Part shown: positions 50,446-58,641 of the stretch, one piece after another
Position numbering within the stretch: the first letter of the stretch is position 1
Layout: every line of letters begins with the position of its first letter
Source of the DNA: CAVYWD01 sp963772225
GTDB taxonomy: Bacteria > Myxococcota > Myxococcia > Myxococcales > UBA5297
Assembly (NCBI GenBank): GCA_963772225.1
Contig: CAVYWD010000003.1
Coordinates: forward strand, 124,001 to 188,000
Length of the DNA stretch: 64,000 nt
Direction: 5' to 3'
Position numbers and translations under genes: made by a program
Notes under the pieces: generated by a model
The model's input: the letters and a program-made list of their open reading frames with translations, nothing else
What the model was told of the DNA's origin: nothing
Database searches by the model: none

Positions 50446-50614
50446 TGGACGCCGATCGAGAGCGCGTTCGGTGAGCCGGTGCGCTGGCGTGGACGTGACG
50501 GAGACGTGGGCGGTGACGGCGACCCGAGCTGAGCGAATTCCGCTCCATGCTTGACGCCGTCATCGCCGCAGCGAAGGATTCCAAAACTCACCGCGCCGTG
50601 GAGGGTCCTCGCGA

Positions 50615-51451
50615 ATGAACCGTGTCGCCATCGTCACCGGCGCCAATCAAGGCCTTGGACTCGCTTTGGTGCGGGGCCTCGGGCGCGCGCTGGGGCCTTC
50701 GGGTACCGTGTATCTCGGCGCGAGGGACGAGACCAAAGGACGGGCCGCCGCATCCGCCTTGCGCGCCGAAGGCATCTTCGTCGAGGCGCTGAAGCTCGAC
50801 GTCGCGGACCCGGCGAGCGTCAGAGCGGCGCGAGATGCGGTCGTCAAGGCCCACGGCGGCGCCGACATCGTGATCTCCAACGCCGCCCAGCGCATGGGCA
50901 AGGACTCGAGCCAGGCGGAGCAGGTCGCCCGCTTCGTCGACACGAACAACTTTGGGCAGCGCCGGGTCACCGACGCCTTTCGCGCCGTCTTGCGGCCCGG
51001 CGCCCGGTTCCTCGTCGTCGCCAGCTCCTTCGGCTCCCTTCAGAACCTTGCGCCGCCCCTCCATTCTCGCTTCGACGTCGCCCGCGCGAGCCTCGACGAC
51101 ATCGACGCGACGATGGCCGGCTATGTGCGCGCCGTCGTCGATGGCACGGCGAAGGCGGAAGGCTGGCCGGACTGGATGAACATTCCATCCAAGATCGGCC
51201 AGGTCGCCTCGATGAAGGTGCTCGCGCGGGAAATGTCCGGCGAGCGCGAAGAGACCGGCGTCTTGGTGGCGGCCGTGTGCCCGGGCCTGGTGAATACCGA
51301 CGCATCGCGCCCTTGGTTCTCCGACATGTCCCAGGCGCAGGCGCCCGACACCGCGGCTGAGCCGATCGTGGCGCTGGCCTTGTCTTCTCCCTCCGCTGCG
51401 CTCCCGCACGGAGAATTGATCCAGCGCGGGCGGATCATCGCCTGGAAATAG
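50615..51451 (+). CDS. Short-chain dehydrogenase/reductase, catalytic Tyr replaced
   Basis: The 278-residue protein resembles carbonyl reductase-type SDRs: cofactor loop TGANQGLGLALVRGL, LDVADPASV, ISNAAQ in place of NNAG, TNNFGQRRVTDAF, and the Ser motif LVVASSFGSLQ. The YxxxK position reads WMNIPSKIGQVASMK: the Lys and the upstream Ser are present but Tyr appears to be Asn. Activity as a normal oxidoreductase is doubtful. VCPGLVNTDASRPW is normal. ATG 50615. A hairpin about 75 bp after the stop may end transcription. Confidence 0.85.
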   Translation: MNRVAIVTGANQGLGLALVRGLGRALGPSGTVYLGARDETKGRAAASALRAEGIFVEALKLDVADPASVRAARDAVVKAHGGADIVISNAAQRMGKDSSQAEQVARFVDTNNFGQRRVTDAFRAVLRPGARFLVVASSFGSLQNLAPPLHSRFDVARASLDDIDATMAGYVRAVVDGTAKAEGWPDWMNIPSKIGQVASMKVLAREMSGEREETGVLVAAVCPGLVNTDASRPWFSDMSQAQAPDTAAEPIVALALSSPSAALPHGELIQRGRIIAWK

Positions 51452-51524
51452 ACGCAGGCGACGGGGCGCCCGTCTCCCGATTTGCGAGCGAGGCCCGCTT
51501 TCGACTTCCCGAGATCCCCCTCTG

Positions 51525-51578
51525 TCCTTCAGCGCCCACGACGTGGGGCTTTGCGGCGTGCCCGGGGCGCTGAAGGGA
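51525..51578. terminator. Strong hairpin between convergent genes
   Basis: TCCTTCAGCGCCC (51525-51537) pairs with GGGCGCTGAAGGGA (51565-51578), a 13-bp stem with one bulge and a 27-base loop. It lies between the SDR gene and the minus-strand helicase fragment, a natural site for a two-way terminator. No T-run follows. Confidence 0.5.
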
Positions 51579-51611
51579 GAATGAGAGGCCCTTTGCCCGT
51601 CCAACGAAAGC

Positions 51612-51872
51612 TCACGCCAACAGCCCAATCAGATCCTCCCGCGTGAGCGCCGCCGCCCTGTCAGCCCCGGACAGCGCCGCCTCGGCGAGCGCGCGCTTTT
51701 CGCCCTGCAGCGCCAGGATCCTCTCCTCGACCGTGCCCATGGCGACCAGCCTATGCACGAAGACCGGCCGCTCCTGGCCAATCCGGTGGGCGCGGTCCGC
51801 CACCTGGTCCTCGACCGCCGGGTTCCACCACGGGTCCACGAGGAACACGTGGCCCGCTGCGGTGAGGTTGAG
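51612..51872 (-). pseudogene. C-terminal fragment of a SNF2-family helicase
   Basis: The minus strand reads LNLTAAGHVFLVDPWWNPAV, EDQVADRAHRIGQERPVFVH and MGTVEERILALQGEKRALAE: helicase motifs V and VI (DPWWNP, AHRIGQ) of Snf2/Rad54 proteins, to the stop at 51612. The other roughly 900 residues are missing; the break at 51872 is the junction with an IS91-type fragment on the opposite strand. Confidence 0.88.
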
Positions 51873-52256
51873 CTGCCGGTGCGGCGGGCGGCGCAAGGTC
51901 ACGGCGTTCATCCCCAGCGGAGAGCTGGCGCGGCAGATCCTCGAGAAGCTCGGGGTCGACGCCACCTAAGCCGCCCGGTCGCCAAGGCTCGCGCCCGGCC
52001 GCGGCAGGAGCACTTCGACCTGCATCCGGTCGAGCTGGGCGTGGATCCGCAGTATCCGGACTGAGCCTGCGGCGGTCCGTGGGGGACTCTGCAGCGCTCG
52101 CGGTCGCTGCTGCCGAGCGCGACGGGGGTCGTGTACCTCTGCGGTCAGCTTGGCTCGCCGAACGCGCTTGCGCAGGCGCTGGCGGGTGGGAGTGAGCTGC
52201 CGGCGAGGACTTCCCGACCTTGGGCGGTCGGGCGAAAGTAGCTCTGGTTTTTCCTT
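51873..52256 (+). mobile_element. IS91-family transposase C-terminus plus 3' end, copy C
   Basis: The frame CGGRRKVTAFIPSGELARQI then LEKLGVDAT stops at TAA (51967-51969). After a one- to two-base shift the coding sense goes on as PVAKARARPRQEHFDLHPVE and LGVDPQYPD with a TGA, which fits a natural IS91 transposase tail. From 52011 on it is the shared 3'-end repeat with the CCCGACC/GGTCGGG hairpin (near 52213-52232), ending at TTTTTCCTT. This copy is the evidence that the repeats A-E are IS91-type ends. Confidence 0.78.
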
Positions 52257-52473
52257 AACGCGCCGCAAGGTTTCACGCCCGTGACATGGTGTTTTCTTGA
52301 CTCCTTTGACCCGAAAGGGACATTCTCGAGTCGCAAACCGGTTTGCATGCCTCACAATGTCCATTGAGTCACCCCGACGCGATCATCGCCGCGGCGTCGG
52401 TCAAGCATTCGTCCACACATGTCTCACAGGCTGCCTCAATGCGGCCTTTCCATCCCGCTCCACGGAGATATGC

Positions 52474-53673
52474 ATGTTTCATGGTCGTCCATCGGCTCTC
52501 TTTGCTGCAATCATGGTTTCATTCGCATTTTCGGCTTGCGGAGGTAACACTTCAGGCAAGGCGCGGCTCGAGGAGATGAAGGCATCCGGAGTTGTTCTCA
52601 AGCCCGGCGTCGCCGTGTTGGGTGAGGATACCAATGCGAGGCTCGCCGGCGAGCGCTTGGCCCTGCAAGGCAACAGCTCCAGCCTGAGCGAGGTCGCTTC
52701 CGGCAAGGCCTTCATTGCCGGCAATCGCGCCTATCTTGCGCAGTCCGTCACCGAGACGCCCGACGGCGTCGAGGTCGTCACGGCGGAGCCGACTTTCGAG
52801 GAGGTCATCGAATCGATCGATGTGCGCGGCGAGACCACCCTCCAAACCAAGGACCTCCAGAGCATCGCCGCCGGAGCCTCGGTCCAGTCGGGTTCGAGCG
52901 CAGCCCTCAAGGCCCCAGTGAACACGCTGGTCACCACCGATGTGACCTCTTCGTACATCCTCTTCAACCTGAAAGACGTCGTCGTCGCCAACCTCAACCC
53001 TTCATCGATCCCGGCGGTTCAAATCATCGCGAACGGCACCGTCCGGCTCGATGCGCCGACCATCAAGTTCGACGTCACTTCGAACCCGTTTGCTCCCCCC
53101 ACGGTCAACTTGAGTTTCCATGGAGGGGAAGCGGCTGACCTGACGCTGGATGCGCCCGCGGTCTCCATCGACCACACTTGGGTCGTGCCCCTCGCCGCCT
53201 TCCAGGTACCAGTTCCCTACACCGCGGACATCGTGGCCATCGGCGGCCGGATCGACCTGATTCTCCAGGCGAGCGGCGAGGCCAAGGTCGTCGTGCACTT
53301 CACGGAAGATGCCACCTTCGACGCCGGCATTGTCGGCGCGGGCAATCCTTGGACGCTGACGCCGTCCTCGAACGTGACGTCGCACTTCAATGCCGACGTT
53401 CCCAGCTTCCAGGGCTCCGTCACGTTGGGCGCCTATGTCGGGCCTCGGCTGAGCCTGCTCATCTTCCAGTACGACCTGGCGGGCATCTACGCCAAGGCCG
53501 GCTTCAACGCCACTGCAACCGCAGATGTCGCCGTCGCGCAGCAGTGCATCAATCTCGGAATCAACGCCGCTCTCGGAATCAACGGCTATTTCAACCTTCC
53601 GTTCTACAGCATCGACGCCTCCATCTACTCCCATAGCTGGCCGCTCTACAGCAACGAGTTCTGCCATCAGTAG
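52474..53673 (+). CDS. Lipoprotein, hypothetical, beta-rich
   Basis: The 399-residue protein starts MFHGRPSALFAAIMVSFAFS then a lipobox Cys (FSAC). ATG 52474 has GGAG 8 bases before it. The rest is rich in beta strands with Val/Thr/Asn (GETTLQTKDLQSIAAGASVQ, SSYILFNLKDVVVANLNPSS, VNLSFHGGEAADLTLDAPAV). No family was recognised. The last 40 residues (INAALGINGYFNLPFYSIDA) look like a compact Cys-containing end. Promoter may lie in 52257-52470, which is otherwise free of genes and follows the IS91-type end. Confidence 0.65.
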   Translation: MFHGRPSALFAAIMVSFAFSACGGNTSGKARLEEMKASGVVLKPGVAVLGEDTNARLAGERLALQGNSSSLSEVASGKAFIAGNRAYLAQSVTETPDGVEVVTAEPTFEEVIESIDVRGETTLQTKDLQSIAAGASVQSGSSAALKAPVNTLVTTDVTSSYILFNLKDVVVANLNPSSIPAVQIIANGTVRLDAPTIKFDVTSNPFAPPTVNLSFHGGEAADLTLDAPAVSIDHTWVVPLAAFQVPVPYTADIVAIGGRIDLILQASGEAKVVVHFTEDATFDAGIVGAGNPWTLTPSSNVTSHFNADVPSFQGSVTLGAYVGPRLSLLIFQYDLAGIYAKAGFNATATADVAVAQQCINLGINAALGINGYFNLPFYSIDASIYSHSWPLYSNEFCHQ

Positions 53674-53849
53674 TCTGGCCGCGCTCGAAGGTCTCTGAAT
53701 CGGCGCGCGTCGCTCTGTGCGGCGCGCGCTGTCATGTTTTGGGAGAGTTGTTTCACATTCGTTGCTTTGACCCGACGCTGCGCGGGTAGCCCGCCCAGAT
53801 ACGCATTGCGCGAAGTCGCCCTCCTTCGTTGCCAAGCGCATGGAGAAGA

Positions 53850-54457
53850 ACGTGACGGATTTTCGCTGCAGGCCGGGACGCACGTCCACGAGCGCGACGG
53901 GGAGGGGCTCGAGCATCCGCTGCGCATGTGCTAAGGCCGCCGCTCTCGGCCGAGCGCCTCACGCGCGCCGCCGACGGGCGGGTCGTGCTCCGCCTGCGCC
54001 GGTCGCTCTATGACGGCACCACGGCGGTGGCCTTCACGCCGATGGAGCTCATGAAGCGGCTCGCGGCGATGGTCCCTTCAGCCGAGGCGTCACTCGGTGC
54101 GCTGCTTCGGCGTCTTCGCGGCGCGCGCGGGTCTACGCGCGAAGGTCATCCGCGAACCGGCTGAGCGGCGCCGCGGTCGGTGCGCCGCTGTCGAAAAGCA
54201 GAGCGTCACCGAGCTCGACGAGGAGGCGCTTCGACGGGCAGTGCGCGACGAGCTCGGCTTCAATTCGCTGGCGCTGGGCTGAGCCTCGCATGCCGGAGCG
54301 CACCCGCCGTCTGGACTGGGCGTCCCTCCTTCAGAGAGTTTTTCGGGTGGACATCCTGAAGTGCCGGTGCGGCGGGCGGCGCAAGGTCACGGCGTTCATC
54401 CCCAGCGGAGAGCTGGCGCGGCAGATCCTCGAGAAGCTCGGGGTCGACGCCACCTAA
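53850..54457 (+). mobile_element. IS91-family transposase fragment, copy 3
   Basis: Begins with DGFSLQAGTHVHERDGEGLE, shifts frame near 53930, then AERLTRAADGRVVLRLRRSL, YDGTTAVAFTPMELMKRLAA, PERTRRLDWASLLQRVFRVD, ILKCRCGGRRKVTAFIPSGE to LGVDAT and TAA at 54455-54457. The middle matches 48672-49067 at about 95%, and the end matches 51873-51977 including the TAA. After GCCGCC it leaves the IS91 sequence, so the 3' end repeat is missing here. Confidence 0.82.
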
Positions 54458-54583
54458 GCCGCCGAGAGTGCACTTCGAAGCAGGGTGAAAGTGGAGGCGC
54501 AAGCATCAAATGGCAATGCCCGGTAGCCACAAGGTTGAGCGCAGTTGAGCAGCGGAGTCAGCCGAAAGCTCCCGAGCTGTGGC

Positions 54584-55513
54584 TCAGGGCGCGGCTCGCT
54601 CAGGGTGGGCGGGTTCGGCGTGGAAGTACTGCACGTTGAATCCACCCGCGACCTGCAGCGTGGGCTGGCCCTGTCCCCGGTGCAGGATGGTGAACTGCGG
54701 TTCGAGGTAGAGGTTGAAGGCGAAGCCGCCGACCTTGATGACCTTGCCGACGCCCACCCCGAGCGGCACGACGTACTGGCCGGAAATGAAGTTGTAGGAC
54801 TCGGTCGCCGTCGAGCGCAGGTAGAATCCTTGGCCAACGTGGATGATGGCGATGGGCTGGACGATGAGCTCGTTCGTCGCCCGCCTTGCGCTGTCGCCGG
54901 CGATGCCCTCTTGAAAGGTGAACAGCGCTCCCAAGAGCACGGTCTTTGCCGGCTGCCACATCGGCACCGCGGCGACTCCGACTTGCCACTTTCCGGTGCC
55001 CAATCTCTCATAGGCGGTCGGGAGCGTGACCATCGGGCCGATTCCGAATTGCAGCTTCGACTCCTCACCGGTGAGCACGAAGAGGTCGAAGACGTTCAGG
55101 TCGCCGAGGCCCGACTTTGGATCGCTGCCCTCGACGTTGGGCGGGGTGGCCAGGGGCAGCGTGGCGCGGAGGAGCTGCTGCGCGCCCAGCTTGAACGGAA
55201 GTACCGCTCGCAAGAGCAGCGAGTTGCTCTGGCTGGTCGGCTCCCCGTAGAGCGAAGACGAATAGAATTCCTGCAGGTTGATGGCCGACGCCGCCGTGAG
55301 CGGGTTGTTGGCCTTGCTGACGAGGCCAGCTGCTGCGGAGTCTGTCGCGGTCCCTTCCGTCTCCTGTGGCGGCGGCGCTTCGGTGTGCTTCGTGGCTGGT
55401 GCTTCAGCTCGCGGTGCAGCGGGGGCCGATTCCTGGGCGCTGGCCGGCCACGCGGCCAGGAGGCTCGCGGCGAACGTCAGGGCCAGGCGCATAGGCTGAG
55501 GAGTGCATCGCAT
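54584..55513 (-). CDS. Outer-membrane beta-barrel transporter-like protein
   Basis: The 309-residue protein has a signal peptide (MRLALTFAASLLAAWPASAQ), an Ala/Pro/Glu linker, and a barrel of alternating strands (SNSLLLRAVLPFKLGAQQLL, SKLQFGIGPMVTLPTAYERL, QVGVAAVPMWQPAKTVLLGA, GYFNFISGQYVVPLGVG-like end). This is the pattern of proteins loosely annotated as transporter or neuromedin U-like in proteobacteria. ATG 55513 has GGAG 9 bases upstream; ATG 55492 is also possible. Function unknown. Confidence 0.7.
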   Translation of the reverse strand: MRCTPQPMRLALTFAASLLAAWPASAQESAPAAPRAEAPATKHTEAPPPQETEGTATDSAAAGLVSKANNPLTAASAINLQEFYSSSLYGEPTSQSNSLLLRAVLPFKLGAQQLLRATLPLATPPNVEGSDPKSGLGDLNVFDLFVLTGEESKLQFGIGPMVTLPTAYERLGTGKWQVGVAAVPMWQPAKTVLLGALFTFQEGIAGDSARRATNELIVQPIAIIHVGQGFYLRSTATESYNFISGQYVVPLGVGVGKVIKVGGFAFNLYLEPQFTILHRGQGQPTLQVAGGFNVQYFHAEPAHPERAAP

Positions 55514-55615
55514 CTGCCACGCTCCAATTGGTTCGCACGTGGGCGGACGAAAGTAGGCACTCCCGCGGAGAGAGCCAGTCCCCCCACGGGGCACAGGCGC
55601 GAGGCCACGCGAGGC

Positions 55616-56105
55616 CTATCGGGCGGGCGCGGGCCGTCGCAGGAGGAGGGCCTGCGCTTCGGCGCTGCGCCCCTGGCGCACGTAGACCTCCGCGAGGAGG
55701 TCATAGGCATTCGCCTGCTCCGGGTGCGCCTGCAGCAGCGTCTCGAGTGTCTCTGCCGCGCCCTTCAGATCTCCGGATCGCGCCTGAAAGAAGCCTAGCT
55801 AGCGTCCAGGCGTAACGCACGCTCTCTGGCCGGAGCGTTGTCACCCCGATCGCGGTGAGCAGGAGAAATGGGACCGCCAAGATTGTGAAGGTCGCCTGGA
55901 GCGCCTCGAGCCGCGAGGCGGTCAGGCGCCGGCGGGCGAACCGGTGGAGCCCGCCGACGAGCACGGTGGCGATGGCCAGCGGCAGGAACCCGTCGCGGAT
56001 CGCGGGGGGCAGCGCGGGAAGCCGCGGGGGCGCACTCCGCACGCGTTCGTCCGCCACCACCAGCGACACGGTGAGGAACGCCGAGAGGCCCGCCGACCCG
56101 AGCGC
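55616..56105 (-). pseudogene. Membrane protein with TPR tail, 5' cut and broken by a CTAG duplication
   Basis: The minus strand reads SAGLSAFLTVSLVVADERVR, FLPLAIATVLVGGLHRFARR, FTILAVPFLLLTAIGVTTLR, ESVRYAWTL, three membrane segments. At 55795-55802 the tetramer CTAG occurs twice; taking out one copy joins WTL to GFFQARSGDLKGAAETLETL and LQAHPEQANAYDLLAEVYVR, a TPR unit, then the stop at 55616. The 5' part is lost at the junction with IS91-type end D. Fold resembles O-antigen ligase-like or other polytopic proteins with a TPR tail; family not certain. Confidence 0.65.
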
Positions 56106-56277
56106 CTGGGCGTGGATCCGAAGTATCCGGACTGAGCCTGCGGCGGTCCGTGGGGGACTCTGCAGCGCTCGCGGTCGCTGCTGCCGAGCGCGACGGGGGT
56201 CGTGCATCCTCTGCGCTCAGCTTGGCTCGCCGAACGCGCTTGCGCAGGCGCCGGCGGGTGGGAGTGAGCTGCCGGCG
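56106..56277 (+). mobile_element. IS91-family 3' end, copy D, both sides cut
   Basis: 172 bp starting CTGGGCGTGGATCCG (codons LGVDP) and matching copies A-C until GCTGCCGGCG; the hairpin and the CCTTGGCGC end are missing. Left flank is the TPR membrane pseudogene, right flank a TonB-receptor fragment, both on the other strand. Confidence 0.75.
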
Positions 56278-57251
56278 GGGGAGCCTGTTCGTCGAGGACT
56301 CCAGACCGCCCCTATGCCGCGAGACATTGAAGTCTCAGCTTCCGTGGGCCGCGATCGGTAACGGATCCTGACCTGCCCGAAGTACTCCCTTCCGCCGGCA
56401 AGATAGCGATTGGGATTCGGCCCCAAGGGGTTCACGTAGAAGTTTTCTCTATTCAAAATGTTGAAGATCGAGAATGACAAATCCCAATTCACACCTGCAA
56501 AGGCGAGATTCTTCGCCAAAACGCTCAGGTCGAGAGTGAAGTACTTCGGGACGGCGAGGACGAACTGATTCTGTTCGGCATCGAGTGCAAGACCGCGGGC
56601 GTCGCTGGTGAACCTGGCGCGAAGGGCGAGGGTGAAGTAATTTCGGTAGTCATAGTGACCGCCCAAGCCCAGCTTGTTTTGCGCAGTGCCCAGCAGCGGT
56701 TGGTTGTCCATCGAATACTCGTAGCTGTGCCAGAAATCGCCTCCGAAAGGGCCAATTTGGTATCGGATCAGAGTCTCGATCCCTGCCACGCGCTTGACGC
56801 CAATGTTCTGTGGAGGGCAGAAGGCGCTCTCTACCTCGCATTGAGTGACGATGAGCTGGCTTGCGTGGTTCTGAAAAGCTATGGGAGTTTCGAGCTGTTC
56901 CGCCACCAAGCTGCTCGAGCAAGTGCTCGATTGTGTCGATTCCGGGGGCTTGGGCAGGTGCTCGTCGAAACCTACTTCCGCCGCCCGCGCCTGGTCTTCG
57001 GGAAGGGCGCAGCCCGTCAGGGCGATGAGAAAGGCGTTCTTCAGCTCAGGGTTGGCGCGGACGGCCCGGGCGACCTCGTAGCCGTCCATGTCCGGCAGCC
57101 CGATGTCGCAGAGGAGGGCCTCGGGGTGGGAGCGCTCGGCCGCGCGCAAACCCTCGGCCCCGTCGTGGGCGACCTCGACGGAGTGGCCCTGGAGAACGAG
57201 AATCTCGCGGAGGCTCTCGGCCGCGTCGGCGTTATCCTCGACGACCAGCAC
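56217..57251 (-). pseudogene. Receiver domain joined to TonB-dependent receptor fragment
   Basis: From GTG 57251 the frame is a CheY-like receiver: LVVEDNADAAESLREILVLQ, CDIGLPDMDGYEVARAVRAN, IALTGCALPEDQARAAEVGF, DEHLPKP. After about 105 residues it passes in frame into the last 190 residues of a TonB-dependent receptor (IETLIRYQIGPFGGDFWHSY, GLGGHYDYRNYFTLALRARF, DLSFSIFNILNRENFYVNPL, EYFGQVRIRYR), then into repeat D to a stop at 56217. The receiver is probably the C-terminal domain of the kinase upstream. The fusion is a deletion product, not a working architecture. Confidence 0.75.
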
Positions 57252-58236
57252 CCGCCTCCGGGTCGCGCCGACGCGCCTTCTTGGCGGCGAGAACGCTGTC
57301 TCCGCGGGCTGGGACTGAACGCATGACGCGGAGGACGGCCATGTCGCTCCGACGGTCCGCGCTCAGCGACAAGAGGGCGGATCCTCCTGCCGCGGTGAAC
57401 TTCACGGCGTTGTTCACCAGGTTTCCGACGATCTGCTCCAAGCGTGTGCAATCGCCCAGCACATAAAGCTCGCCAGGCTCGATCCTCTCTTCCAGCGAGA
57501 CCCCGGCCGCGGCGAACAGCGCCTGGTGGTCCTCGACGATGCGGCGCGCCAGCTCGCTGAGATCGACTCGCTCGCGCTGGAGTTTGACCTTGCCGCGGGT
57601 GATTCGCGTCGTATCCAGAAGGTCGTCGACGAGCCGGGTCAGGTGGCGGGCTTGACGGTCGATCATCGTCAGTTCGCGTTTGGCCTGGTCCTGCCTCGGA
57701 AGGGCCCGTTCCAGGATGTGGATGCCGTTGCGAATGGGGGTGAGAGGGTTGCGCAGCTCGTGGGAGAGCAGGGCCAAGAACTGGGTCTTGCGCCGGTCTG
57801 TTTCGCGCAATCGATCGTTGGCTTCGCGCAGTTCCGCCTGGGTCCGCTCCAGGGCCTGGTTCGACTTGCTGAGCTCGGACCGCGCCTGCTCGAGATCCTG
57901 TTGCCTCTCGCCCGCGATCCGCATGTCCCGGTAGAGGAAGACGAGGACCCCCACCCCCACGAAGGCGATGCTGTTGACGGCGCCGGTAAAGGGAGCGATC
58001 GCGCCCCAAACGCCCGCCCGGCCGCTCAGCAGGAGAAAGCGCCTGAGGATATGGGCCGTCGCGTGGGACGCCGCGAAGATGGCGAGCGCTGAGACCTGCC
58101 ACTGGAGATACAGCCACAGGGAGGCATGCGCGTGCGCCTTGGCGATCCTGCGGCTCCCGGCGACGGCGTAGGCAGCCAGGACGAGCATCAGGACGTTGGC
58201 GACCAGCTCCACAATCCAGAGCGCAACCAGGCTCAT
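57232..58236 (-). CDS. Sensor histidine kinase, ATPase domain truncated
   Basis: ATG 58236 follows AGGAGA by 7 bases. The 334-residue protein has five N-terminal membrane helices (SLVALWIVELVANVLMLVLA to FVGVGVLVFLYRDM), a coiled coil, a HisKA domain (RKTQFLALLSHELRNPLTPI, phospho-His in SHELRN) and the start of HATPase_c (CTRLEQIVGNLVNNAVKFTA, N-box). After SADRRSDMAVLRV the G1, F and G2 boxes are missing and the sequence jumps to RSVPARGDSVLAAKKARRRD and a stop; the receiver domain starts in another frame with 20 bp overlap. So a hybrid kinase lost about 80 residues and its frame. Unlikely to be active. Confidence 0.8.
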   Translation of the reverse strand: MSLVALWIVELVANVLMLVLAAYAVAGSRRIAKAHAHASLWLYLQWQVSALAIFAASHATAHILRRFLLLSGRAGVWGAIAPFTGAVNSIAFVGVGVLVFLYRDMRIAGERQQDLEQARSELSKSNQALERTQAELREANDRLRETDRRKTQFLALLSHELRNPLTPIRNGIHILERALPRQDQAKRELTMIDRQARHLTRLVDDLLDTTRITRGKVKLQRERVDLSELARRIVEDHQALFAAAGVSLEERIEPGELYVLGDCTRLEQIVGNLVNNAVKFTAAGGSALLSLSADRRSDMAVLRVMRSVPARGDSVLAAKKARRRDPEAGAGRRG

Positions 58237-58641
58237 GCTGGGCTCTCCTTCGTCGTGCGCTCGAGGTACCTGAACCCAGGGCGAGCGAGGCGAACGCAAG
58301 GACGAGCAGGACGTTCTCCAAGATGCTCAGCAAGTAGGTGATGGCGGCCGCGTGCAGCTCGCCCGCTGCCTTCGACGGGGGCGCGAGGTACTCGCCCACG
58401 AAGTGAAGGGCCAGAGCGTCCAGGTTCCGCTCGTGCGCATCCCCCGCCCGGCGCTCGCCCGAGGGCGATGGCGGTCCGCAATCGGCGTTGGCAGGCTGCG
58501 GGAGACGACCCTCGTCGGCGGCTCGTTCCTCGGCCAACCAGGCATTTTGCAGACCGGGGCAGCGCTTAGATTGGGGTTTGCGCCGTTGCTGGCGAAGGCG
58601 CCGAGCTGTCGGGAGCGTGCAGAAACGGGGGACGAACAGGC
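58237..58641. other. 405 bp between divergent genes with a membrane-peptide-like frame
   Basis: On the minus strand about 58440-58262 reads ERNLDALALHFVGEYLAPPS, KAAGELHAAAITYLLSILEN and VLLVLAFASLALGSGT, which looks like real coding sequence with one membrane helix, but it has no clear start and runs out before the kinase gene. It may be a remnant of a gene upstream of the kinase. No family recognised. The rest must hold the DUF1254 gene promoter. Confidence 0.35.

Noticed and set aside
33770..56277. Idea that the 230-bp repeats are integron attC sites or MITEs with inverted ends
   Set aside because: No terminal inverted repeats or attC core sites (GTTRRRY) are visible, and copy C continues an IS91-type transposase tail, which explains them better.
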